Of a stretch of DNA of 64,000 nucleotides, positions 42,759-50,463 are shown piece after piece. A program made the translations under genes and the position numbers. Source of the DNA: Candidatus Fermentibacteraceae bacterium (GTDB lineage Bacteria > Fermentibacterota > Fermentibacteria > Fermentibacterales > JCC-6); the NCBI GenBank assembly GCA_016744855.1, contig JADGDO010000014.1, positions 1-64,000 on the forward strand. Reading direction: 5' to 3'. Positions within the stretch are counted from its first letter, which is position 1; each line of letters opens with the position of its first letter. The notes below the pieces were generated by a model. It was not told the DNA's origin. It made no database searches and saw only the letters and a program-made list of their open reading frames with translations.

Positions 42759-43031
42759 ATGCTCAGAACAAGAACTTCAATGTTCTTTCTTGCACTCCTG
42801 GCCATGGTTCTGCTTGTAGCAGCATGCGGTCCTAGCGAAGAACAGCTTCGTGCGCGTGACACAGCAAGAGCAGCAGCATTGGCCGCGGAAGCAAGAGCGA
42901 TTAGTCTTGAGAACGAATTTGGTAATCTCAATGAGGAAATTCCTCAGCTGGAGGCACAGATTGTGCAGCTTCAGGCAGAGAAGGCAGAACTTCAGGCCGA
43001 GTACGATGCTCTCGGTGGAACCGGAAGATAG
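42759..43031 (+). CDS. Small coiled-coil lipoprotein
   Basis: A 90-residue lipoprotein: signal MLRTRTSMFFLALLAMVLLVAAC, Cys at residue 23. The mature 67 residues are nearly all a heptad coiled coil (ARAISLENEFGNLNEEI, then LEAQIVQLQAEKAELQAEYD), reminiscent of Braun-type lipoprotein but ending GGTGR rather than in Lys, so covalent attachment to murein by that route is not indicated. RBS AGAGGAGG. It is followed 13 bases later by a LysM-domain protein that also begins with coiled coil, making interaction between the two plausible. Confidence 0.82.
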   Translation: MLRTRTSMFFLALLAMVLLVAACGPSEEQLRARDTARAAALAAEARAISLENEFGNLNEEIPQLEAQIVQLQAEKAELQAEYDALGGTGR

Positions 43032-43044
43032 GAAGGGGTAAAGT

Positions 43045-43710
43045 ATGCGCTATACAATGATTTTCGTACTGGTCCTCTTCGCAACTCTTTCATTTGCAAA
43101 GAGCTATACTGTTGAGGATCTTCAGGATTACAATCGTGATGAGATCGAGGCTATGGGCGACAAGAACATTCAGCTTCAGATCGCTTATTGGGAATGGGTA
43201 AAAAGCGAAGCAGATCCAGTAGTAGCAGAGTGGGAAGCACAGGTTCTTCCTCTTCGCGCTGTAAAAGCAGAGCTTCAGGCACAGATCAACCAGCTTAACC
43301 AGGATATCTCCTGGCTTCGTGGTGAGATCAACAGACTTCGCAACAGCGGTGTTAACCACACAATCGTTGAAGGCGAGAGTCTCTGGCTCATTGCCAGTTA
43401 CCACTACTACTTCGGCAACGGTTCCGAGTGGCCTCGTATTTATGAGCGCAACAGCGCCCATATCAACGACCCCAACATGATCTATGCAGGTGACACCATT
43501 GTTGTACCAGTACCAATGGCAAGCTCCTACACAGTAGTTGGCGGCGACTACCTCGGCAAGATCGCCGGATACGGTATTGTTTACAACAGCAGAGGCGAAT
43601 GGCCTCAGCTTTATGAGGGTAACCGCGACAAAATCAGTGATCCTAACCTGATTTATCCCGGACAGATGCTTTCTATCCCTCGCGGCGGAGTTCGCGGCGG
43701 ACGCCAGTAG
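43045..43710 (+). CDS. Periplasmic LysM-domain protein
   Basis: A 221-residue secreted protein. A signal peptide (MRYTMIFVLVLFATLSFA) is followed by a coiled-coil segment at about 65-105 (LRAVKAELQAQINQLNQDI) and two LysM-like domains. The first, about 110-155, contains HTIVEGESLWLIASYHYYFG and IYAGDTIVVP; the second, about 160-215, contains YTVVGGDYLGKIAGYG and IYPGQMLSIP. LysM modules bind peptidoglycan N-acetylglucosamine. There is no catalytic domain, so it is probably a cell-wall adaptor. The Arg/Gly C-terminus (RGGVRGGRQ) is unusual. A terminator follows. Confidence 0.87.
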   Translation: MRYTMIFVLVLFATLSFAKSYTVEDLQDYNRDEIEAMGDKNIQLQIAYWEWVKSEADPVVAEWEAQVLPLRAVKAELQAQINQLNQDISWLRGEINRLRNSGVNHTIVEGESLWLIASYHYYFGNGSEWPRIYERNSAHINDPNMIYAGDTIVVPVPMASSYTVVGGDYLGKIAGYGIVYNSRGEWPQLYEGNRDKISDPNLIYPGQMLSIPRGGVRGGRQ

Positions 43711-43734
43711 TAACAGGCGACTTACGGATACAAT

Positions 43735-43770
43735 AGAATCTCCCTGCCCATTCGGGTGGGGAGATTCTTT
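43735..43770 (+). terminator. Rho-independent terminator
   Basis: AGAATCTCCCTGCCC pairs with GGGTGGGGAGATTCT (one mismatch), with a TTC loop and a following TTTAT. It ends the lipoprotein/LysM transcript immediately before the phoH gene. Confidence 0.8.
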
Positions 43771-43784
43771 ATATTAGCATACTT

Positions 43785-44723
43785 ATGAAAAAACCAGATA
43801 GAAGAAGAATTCCAGTTTCGCCGGAAGATGCGCAGAAACTTCTGGGGCCTGGCGATAGGAATCTGAGAGAAATCTGCCGTATTCTCGGTGTCGCTGCTGT
43901 CTACCGTGACGCAAGTCTTGTTTATACCGGAGAAAGACCCGCTCTGGATAGAGCTCAATTGGTCACGGAACGACTTGTCACTGAAATCAGGTCAAGTGGC
44001 CGTCTGTCCGGAAGTGCATTCAATAAGGCTCTTGAGTTTCCTGAATTGAAATCGGTTGGCCTTGTTTATAGCGTACCCGGAAGGGCGGGAAACATTATCC
44101 CCCGCACGCCCGGGCAGGAAAGCTATATGCGCTCGGTCATGAATAATGAACTTGTTTTTTCTATAGGCCCTGCCGGCACAGGTAAAACATTTCTTGCAGT
44201 AGCCGCTGCAGTCAGTGCTCTTCAGGACAAAAGGGTAGAGAGAATCATTCTTACAAGACCAGCAGTTGAAGCGGGTGAAAAACTCGGTTTTCTTCCAGGT
44301 GATCTTCAGCAGAAAATTGATCCATACCTAAGACCCATATACGATGCTCTAAATGATACTCTCACTGCGCCCAGGGTTCAGAAATACATGGAAAGCGGTC
44401 TGATTGAGGTTGCCCCTCTAGCTTACATGCGTGGAAGAACACTCAATAATGCCTTTGTTATCCTTGATGAAGCTCAGAACACAACACTTACCCAATTAAA
44501 GATGTTCCTTACCAGAATGGGATATGGATCCAGAATGGTAGTAACCGGGGATGTGACTCAAATTGATCTAAAACCACCAACAATTTCCGGTTTAATAAGC
44601 GTGTCGAAGATGTTGAAGCAGATTCCCGGAATAGGATTTGCTTATCTTGACCAGAGTGATGTGCTGAGGCATCCTCTGGTACAGCGGATAATCGAGTCCT
44701 TCGGACGAAAGGATGAAGTTTGA
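43785..44723 (+). CDS. ybeZ: PhoH-family ATPase
   Basis: A 312-residue cytoplasmic ATPase of the PhoH/YbeZ type, linked to rRNA processing and RNA metabolism with YbeY. Walker A is GPAGTGKTFLAV, Walker B is VILDEAQNTTL, and the conserved VTRP-like and GDVTQIDL loops are present (LTRPAVEAGEKLGFLPGDL, then MVVTGDVTQIDL). An N-terminal KH-like domain occupies about 1-90. It opens the operon phoH - pgpH-like - ybeY - corC-like - recO - glyS, which has the same order in many bacteria. The stop overlaps the next TTG start. Confidence 0.92.
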   Translation: MKKPDRRRIPVSPEDAQKLLGPGDRNLREICRILGVAAVYRDASLVYTGERPALDRAQLVTERLVTEIRSSGRLSGSAFNKALEFPELKSVGLVYSVPGRAGNIIPRTPGQESYMRSVMNNELVFSIGPAGTGKTFLAVAAAVSALQDKRVERIILTRPAVEAGEKLGFLPGDLQQKIDPYLRPIYDALNDTLTAPRVQKYMESGLIEVAPLAYMRGRTLNNAFVILDEAQNTTLTQLKMFLTRMGYGSRMVVTGDVTQIDLKPPTISGLISVSKMLKQIPGIGFAYLDQSDVLRHPLVQRIIESFGRKDEV

Positions 44724-46765
44724 GTTTTCTTAAAAAGAAAATTTCTTTGAATCTACTTGCTGGAACCCTCTTCTCATTGATTCTACTCGCAGGTTTCTAT
44801 TTTGGATTTGATGCCAGAGGAGCTCTCTCCGACAGAAATCATATTATTGGTGAACCTGTAGCTGAGGGTATTATTGCAGTACACGATTTCTCACTTCCTT
44901 TTACTGCAAGTGAACTTCAGGAAAAAGCTGATGAAGTGGAAGCTTCCACGCCAGTTTATCTTCATCGGACTGCACAGACCGGGCTGAATTCATCTGAACA
45001 AATCAAGGAGCTGATACAGCTTTCTACGGGAAATGATGAACTTGCTCTGTATTTTGCGCAAAGGGTAAGTTCACTTTACGTAACTGGCATTATAGACATA
45101 CAAGCATTGCGTGCGATTTATGATGGAAGCAGAGCCATCGCAGATAATGGACCTGTTGTGAATATTTCTGAACTCTTCACTCTTGCTGAAGCGAGGGATG
45201 GTATTCGCCTGGATATCGAAAGAAGAGGAGTGCTTCACGAGGAAATCCCACAGATACTCGCACTGATAGTTCCAGACCTTGAAATAGATTACGCAGCTAG
45301 AGAAGCTGCTGTACAAGAGCAGAGCGAGAACCTGCCTTCCATTAAAAAGGAATTTGTAACAGGAGAGGAAATTCTTCCTCCGGGAGGCTTGTTTACCGAA
45401 GAAATCAGTCTTTCCTGGGATGCCATGGTTCTTTCTCCAGCAAGTTCACAGGGTGTTGTAGAACACAATATCGCTAAAACAGCTCTAGCAGCTTTGCTTC
45501 TGATTATCGGATTATTGTTTGTCTGGAAAGAGCAAAACTTTTTGGTTTTATCTCTCTCTGATATGTTTCTTCTCTTTACGATCTGGGCTCTCAGCATGGG
45601 GCTGACAATTATTCTTTTTCATTCCGGAATCCGCGAACTCTCAGTTTTTTCTTTTTCCATGCTGGGAGCAAGCCTGACTTCGGTATTCTTTGACAGCCGA
45701 TCAAGAAGAAAAAATATGAATTATTCATGGTTCTTTGCTGGAATATTTTCATCAATATTCGCTCTTGTTTCTCCCCACCCGGTAGCATCTTTTATGATAG
45801 GATTTATTCCCGCCTGTTTTGTTTCCTCAGCGATAAGAGATCTCAGCGACAAACGCACTTCTTCCTCTATAGTTATTGGAATCACCTTTTCCATTCTGGT
45901 TTACTGGTTACTGGCTGCTGCAGGCAGTTCCGGTTCCATGCACTTCAGTTCTCCTGTATGGCTCGCACTCATAGGACTTCCGGTTGTAATTGTCGGTATT
46001 GTCAAGGTTATCAGCCATCCTCTGGAATCGATTTTCCATGTAGCTACTTCCAGAACCTATGAAAGACTATCCAACGATGATCACCCATTGCGTGATCTGC
46101 TTCGAAGAAAAGCACGTGGCACCTACGCTCACTCGCTGATTGTAGGAGAACTTGCGTCAGCTGCGGCAGAGGAACTAGGATTTGATGGAAAGTTAGCAAA
46201 ACTTGGAGGAGTCTTTCACGATATAGGCAAATTGAAAAATCCTGAGATGTTTATTGAAAATATTGCAAATCCTGACGAAAATAATCCTCACCGTCACATG
46301 TCACCCGAGGAGAGTGCAAAATTCATTGTCGACCATGTGAACAATGGCGTGGAGCTGGCAGAGAAGCATCTGCTACCAGCTGACATCTGTGATATTATCA
46401 AACAGCATCATGGAGACACCAGCGCACGCTTCTTTCTGGAGAAAGCCAGAAAGGAAGTCCCACCCGGTGGAGAATTTGATGAAGCATTGTTTCATTACGA
46501 TGGCCCGAAGCCGAAATCTGTTGAAGCTGCACTGGTTTTGCTTGCGGATTCAGTTTCATCAGCTGTAAAGGGTCTTGGAAACTCTTCATCCTACGAAGAA
46601 AAGTTAGCCGTTGTTTTCAGGATTATCAGGGAAAAAACCAGTGAAGGCCAGTTTGATGAATGCAATTTGACAGAGTCTATGAGAACCAGAGCCGCACATG
46701 TGTTTATGGATGTACTCAGCCAGAACGATTATGAAAGGGTAAAGAACTATCCTCATGGAAAGTAA
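44720..46765 (+). CDS. 7TM-HD membrane phosphodiesterase (PgpH/YqfF family)
   Basis: A 681-residue protein with an N-terminal anchor, an extracytoplasmic domain of about 220 residues, about seven membrane segments (250-430), and a C-terminal HD domain. The HD motif is complete: THSLIVGELASAAA with a first His, HDIGKLKNPEMF, then PHRHMSPEES and QHHGD. In Gram-positive bacteria PgpH hydrolyses cyclic-di-AMP; whether this organism makes c-di-AMP is unknown (no synthase is in the window). TTG start overlapping phoH, co-translated. It lies upstream of ybeY, as in many bacteria. Confidence 0.88.
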   Translation: MSFLKKKISLNLLAGTLFSLILLAGFYFGFDARGALSDRNHIIGEPVAEGIIAVHDFSLPFTASELQEKADEVEASTPVYLHRTAQTGLNSSEQIKELIQLSTGNDELALYFAQRVSSLYVTGIIDIQALRAIYDGSRAIADNGPVVNISELFTLAEARDGIRLDIERRGVLHEEIPQILALIVPDLEIDYAAREAAVQEQSENLPSIKKEFVTGEEILPPGGLFTEEISLSWDAMVLSPASSQGVVEHNIAKTALAALLLIIGLLFVWKEQNFLVLSLSDMFLLFTIWALSMGLTIILFHSGIRELSVFSFSMLGASLTSVFFDSRSRRKNMNYSWFFAGIFSSIFALVSPHPVASFMIGFIPACFVSSAIRDLSDKRTSSSIVIGITFSILVYWLLAAAGSSGSMHFSSPVWLALIGLPVVIVGIVKVISHPLESIFHVATSRTYERLSNDDHPLRDLLRRKARGTYAHSLIVGELASAAAEELGFDGKLAKLGGVFHDIGKLKNPEMFIENIANPDENNPHRHMSPEESAKFIVDHVNNGVELAEKHLLPADICDIIKQHHGDTSARFFLEKARKEVPPGGEFDEALFHYDGPKPKSVEAALVLLADSVSSAVKGLGNSSSYEEKLAVVFRIIREKTSEGQFDECNLTESMRTRAAHVFMDVLSQNDYERVKNYPHGK

Positions 46766-47183
46766 AGAAACCTCGAATGAAGCCCCCACAGAAGGCCCAT
46801 CTCTGAGCATTATTCTCGAGAATCCCTCGCCTGAGCTGGAGTTACTTGCTTCTGTGATTGACAGCACTATTACCGGTCCGGTTGAATTTGTAATTTGTGA
46901 TCCGGGTGTTATGCGTTTCCTGAACTACAACTGGCGCAAGATTAACAAACCTACCGATGTGCTTACATTTGATCTTTCATCACCGGAAAGTGACTACCCC
47001 GAAGGGGTTGTCTACATTGATGGAAGAATGGCACCACCGCTGGTGGAAGTACTTGAAAGACTTTATCACGGTTGGTTGCACCTTAGTGGTTACACCCACA
47101 ATACCGAAGAGGAGACAAGAGAGATGAACCACCTAACTGCTGAATTGGTGCAGAAGGGATTGATGGCGGTGGAAAAAGTATGA
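46755..47183 (+). CDS. ybeY: Endoribonuclease YbeY
   Basis: A 142-residue zinc-dependent RNase for 16S rRNA 3'-end maturation and ribosome quality control. The N-terminal NYNWRKINKPTDVLTFDL stretch (usually LN...R..D.PTDVLSF) and GVVYIDG precede the metal site HGWLHLSGYTHNTEEE. The usual HGxLHLxGyDH motif has Asp replaced by Thr, while all three zinc-ligand His remain, so activity is still plausible. It starts 11 bases inside pgpH and overlaps the corC-like start (ATGA). Confidence 0.9.
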   Translation: MESKETSNEAPTEGPSLSIILENPSPELELLASVIDSTITGPVEFVICDPGVMRFLNYNWRKINKPTDVLTFDLSSPESDYPEGVVYIDGRMAPPLVEVLERLYHGWLHLSGYTHNTEEETREMNHLTAELVQKGLMAVEKV

Positions 47184-48385
47184 ATCTGTCTGGAGAACTG
47201 ATTCTTCTTGCTGGAAGTATTCTCTGTACTGCTGCTGCAAACGGAGCTAGAACTGCGATACCTGAACTGGTCAACGACAAGGGAAGAGACCCTTCTGACA
47301 GGCGGCGGGAGGCAGCTGCACGCTTGAGAACTATTTGGCTTGCCCGGGTTGCCGGCTTGCTTCTAATCGGTGTGAGTTCCACTTTAGTCTCAGCACATAT
47401 GTCGTATCCGCGCTGGATTTCGGTAAGCGGTATTGCACTTTTAGCTTTCCTTTTTTCGGAGGTAATCCCTCCTATTTTCGTGCAGCGTCTTACCGAGGGT
47501 CGTGCTAACAAGTTGTTCGCTTTACCAATGGGTATACTGACTTTTCTCTTCAGACTTCCTGCTAGAATTCTTCTCGGTAGAGAAGATATAGCAACAGACG
47601 ACTGGGCCTATACGCCACCTGACACTCTCTGGTTGGAGCAACGCCGTGAAAAGGGCGATCAGGAAGAGCTTGAAAAGGAACAGGAGCTTGTCGATTCCAT
47701 ACTTGAATTTTCCGATAAAATTGTGCGTGAAGTCATGGTTCCCAGAATAGATATGGACAGTATCGAGCTTTGCGATGATATCGGCAGCATTGTTGCCCAG
47801 GTAAAAAAGGCAGGTCACTCCAGAATTCCAGTTTACAGGAAGATTATAGATGACATTGCCGGTGTTCTTTATGCTAAGGATCTTCTCGGTGTTCCCCTTA
47901 ATGCATCGGAAGGCGAATTCAAGGTAGAGGATTTTATCAGAGAAGCCTACTTTGTTCCTGAGTTCAAAAGAATTGATGAACTTTTTACAGAGTTTCAGAC
48001 AAACCGAATTCATATGGCAGTTGTTGTTGATGAGTATGGCGGCACTGCGGGTATTGTAACTATGGAAGATATTGTAGAGGAAGTTTTCGGAGAAATCCGT
48101 GATGAATTTGATTCAGAACCACCGATGGTTAGATCTGTTGGCGGCGGTTCGTACCGGGTTGATGCAAGACTGCCGATCGATGATCTCAACGACCTTCTTG
48201 AGACAGATTTCGAAGAAGATGAAGATTATGAATCAGTGGGGGGTCTTGTCTACCACCAGCTGGGGCACATACCTGAAGCTTCAGAATCGGTCGAGATAGA
48301 CAACTGGTGCTTTACAGTTGAAAAAGTCAGCGGACAGAGGATTTTGTTTGTGAAGGTGAGTCCTGGAAAAGTTGAGAACGATTGA
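47180..48385 (+). CDS. HlyC/CorC-family transporter-like protein with CBS pair
   Basis: A 401-residue membrane protein of the CNNM/CorC type, implicated in magnesium or cobalt export. A short membrane part (hydrophobic segments at about 1-25, 55-75, 80-100, shorter than a full DUF21) is followed by two CBS domains at about 180-320 (REVMVPRIDMDSIE, then MAVVVDEYGGTAGIVTMEDI) and the C-terminal CorC/HlyC domain (RVDARLPIDDLNDLLETDF, then VGGLVYHQLGHIP). Start ATG overlaps ybeY by four bases. Substrate not shown. Neighbour of ybeY and recO, as is typical. Confidence 0.86.
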   Translation: MNLSGELILLAGSILCTAAANGARTAIPELVNDKGRDPSDRRREAAARLRTIWLARVAGLLLIGVSSTLVSAHMSYPRWISVSGIALLAFLFSEVIPPIFVQRLTEGRANKLFALPMGILTFLFRLPARILLGREDIATDDWAYTPPDTLWLEQRREKGDQEELEKEQELVDSILEFSDKIVREVMVPRIDMDSIELCDDIGSIVAQVKKAGHSRIPVYRKIIDDIAGVLYAKDLLGVPLNASEGEFKVEDFIREAYFVPEFKRIDELFTEFQTNRIHMAVVVDEYGGTAGIVTMEDIVEEVFGEIRDEFDSEPPMVRSVGGGSYRVDARLPIDDLNDLLETDFEEDEDYESVGGLVYHQLGHIPEASESVEIDNWCFTVEKVSGQRILFVKVSPGKVEND

Positions 48386-49137
48386 GAGTTACCACACCCG
48401 CTTTTGTTCTCAGGCGAGTACGATGGAGTGACTCTTCATTAATACTGACACTTTATTCTTACGATTATGGCAGAATTTCTGCTATGGTCAGAGGGGCACT
48501 GAGGCCGAAAAGCAAGTTTCTGGGCCGAATAGAACTGTTCAGTCAGAGCGACTTCCAGCTTCTCCGGCGTGAAGGAAGAGAGCTGGATACAGCTACAGAG
48601 GCAAGCATTCTTATACATGGGGAGAAGCTTAGAAGTGAGTTCAGGGCTTTCTCGGGTGCCGGTCTTTTTACGGAATGGCTTCTATCGGTAATCAGCTACA
48701 GCAATGAACCGTCAGGACCAGTTTTCAGGCTTATTGAAGAGGTGTTTTCCCTCCTTGAAACTGGGGCACCTCCGTGGCCTGTTGTCTGTGGAGGTGTTGT
48801 CAGGCTTCTTCACTTGTCAGGACACGGTTTATCTACCGATATCTGTGTTTCGTGTGGAGATAATATTGATGGATCAGTCTGCTGGTCTCATTCCGGCGGT
48901 GGAGTGGTTTGTGGTAAGTGCGGGGAGACTGGTTTTCCAGTTAAATCGGGTATCGTCAGTTTTCTGTCAAGAGCGGGAAATTCAAGCCTGGAATCGCTTG
49001 CAAGGGTCAGGCTTTGGCCGGGTGGTTATATTCAGTGCCATTCGCTACTCAAAGAATATGCACAGGTTCATCTTGAGCGCCGCCTTCTTTTGAAGTCGGA
49101 AAAAGTTATGAAGGAGATATTAGATGCAGGCCACTAA
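48382..49137 (+). CDS. recO: DNA repair protein RecO
   Basis: A 251-residue recombination mediator that works with RecR to load RecA onto SSB-coated single strands. The N-terminal OB-fold (TTPAFVLRRVRWSDSSLILTLYS, then GRISAMVRGALRPKS) is followed by the helical domain, and by the zinc finger of four Cys: ICVSCGDNIDG and VVCGKCGE. TTG start overlapping the preceding TGA. RecO is divergent between phyla, but the fold and Cys pairs fit. The last 14 bases overlap the glyS start. Confidence 0.88.
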   Translation: MRVTTPAFVLRRVRWSDSSLILTLYSYDYGRISAMVRGALRPKSKFLGRIELFSQSDFQLLRREGRELDTATEASILIHGEKLRSEFRAFSGAGLFTEWLLSVISYSNEPSGPVFRLIEEVFSLLETGAPPWPVVCGGVVRLLHLSGHGLSTDICVSCGDNIDGSVCWSHSGGGVVCGKCGETGFPVKSGIVSFLSRAGNSSLESLARVRLWPGGYIQCHSLLKEYAQVHLERRLLLKSEKVMKEILDAGH

Positions 49138-50458
49138 CGACCTGATGAAAAAAATAGTTTCTCTCTCCAAGAGACTTGGATTTGTTTACCAGTCCGGAGA
49201 GATACACGGAGGACTTCAGGCCGCATGGGATTACGGTCCTCTCGGCGTAGAACTGAAGAAGAACATCACAGAGCTTTGGTGGCACGAGATGGTCCGCTCG
49301 AGAGGCGACGTTGTTGGTGTGGATACCGCCATAATCACTCACACCGATGTATGGAGATCGTCCGGTCACCTGAAAAACTTCCATGATCCATTGGTTGACT
49401 GTAAGAAGTGCCATGCCAGATTTCGTGAGGATCATGTTGAGGGAGACAAGTGCCCGAATTGTGGTGGCGAGCTGACAGAGCCCCGTAATTTCGGATTGAT
49501 GTTCAAAACATATATGGGTCCTCTGGAAGATGAAGGTTCCATCGTATACCTCAGACCTGAAACCTGCCAGCCCATCTTTGCTCAATTCCAGAACATTGTT
49601 ACTTCAAGCAGAAAAAGCCTTCCCTTTGGAATAGCCCAGACAGGAAAGGCATTCAGAAACGAGATAACAGTACGCAATTTCATATTCAGAAGCCGAGAGT
49701 TCGAGCAGATGGAAATGGAGTATTTCGTCCATCCTGACGAAATGGATAAGTGGTACAAATACTGGGTCCAGAAGAGACTCGACTGGTATACAAATGTTCT
49801 TGGTATAAAAGAGGAAAACCTCAGACTCAGACCTCATGAGGAAAAAGAACTTGCCCACTACGCATCCGGTTGTACCGATATTGAGTACCGCTTTCCTTTT
49901 GCCGGCGGAGACGGTTACGGAGAACTTGAAGGAATCGCCAGCAGAACAGACTACGATCTCTCCGCTCAGATGGAAGGCAGTGGAAAGGATCTGAAAATAC
50001 TGGACAAGGAAACCGGTAAGAAGATCACTCCATACGTTATTGAAACGTCAGGCGGGCTCGGAAGAACATTCCTTATGGTTCTTCTTGATGCATACCGCGA
50101 GGAAGAAATTGACGGAAAGACCAGAGTGGTTCTCGGACTCGACAGGAAGCTTGCCCCAATAAAGGCTGCAATACTTCCACTGTCGAAAAAACTTACGGAG
50201 CAGGCGCGTGAGGTGGAGGATCTCCTTCGTCCTCACTGGCCAGTCCTCTTCGATGTTACAGGATCAATTGGCAAGCGTTACAGAAGAAATGATGAGATAG
50301 GAACACCCTACTGCATCACATTTGACTTCGATAGTCTGGAAGACCGGAAGGTAACTATCCGGGACAGAGACACACTTGAGCAGATCAGGGTCGATATAGA
50401 TAACCTCGTAGAGGTGATGTCCCGGCTTATTACTATTGGCTGGGAAAGACAGGAGTAG
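49124..50458 (+). CDS. glyS: Glycyl-tRNA synthetase, alpha2 type
   Basis: A 444-residue class II aminoacyl-tRNA synthetase of the single-chain dimeric type rather than the alpha2beta2 form of E. coli. Motifs: IVSLSKRLGFVYQSGEIHGG at the N-terminus, then WDYGPLGVELKKN, motif 2 region RPETCQPIFAQF and the AFRNEITVRNFIFRSREFEQ segment, and motif 3 GGLGRTFLMVLLDAYREE. A zinc-like Cys set, CKKCHARF...CPNCGG, lies at about 88-107. The anticodon-binding domain follows. ATG with AAGGAGA upstream, overlapping recO. Confidence 0.96.
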   Translation: MQATNDLMKKIVSLSKRLGFVYQSGEIHGGLQAAWDYGPLGVELKKNITELWWHEMVRSRGDVVGVDTAIITHTDVWRSSGHLKNFHDPLVDCKKCHARFREDHVEGDKCPNCGGELTEPRNFGLMFKTYMGPLEDEGSIVYLRPETCQPIFAQFQNIVTSSRKSLPFGIAQTGKAFRNEITVRNFIFRSREFEQMEMEYFVHPDEMDKWYKYWVQKRLDWYTNVLGIKEENLRLRPHEEKELAHYASGCTDIEYRFPFAGGDGYGELEGIASRTDYDLSAQMEGSGKDLKILDKETGKKITPYVIETSGGLGRTFLMVLLDAYREEEIDGKTRVVLGLDRKLAPIKAAILPLSKKLTEQAREVEDLLRPHWPVLFDVTGSIGKRYRRNDEIGTPYCITFDFDSLEDRKVTIRDRDTLEQIRVDIDNLVEVMSRLITIGWERQE

Positions 50459-50463
50459 AGTTA

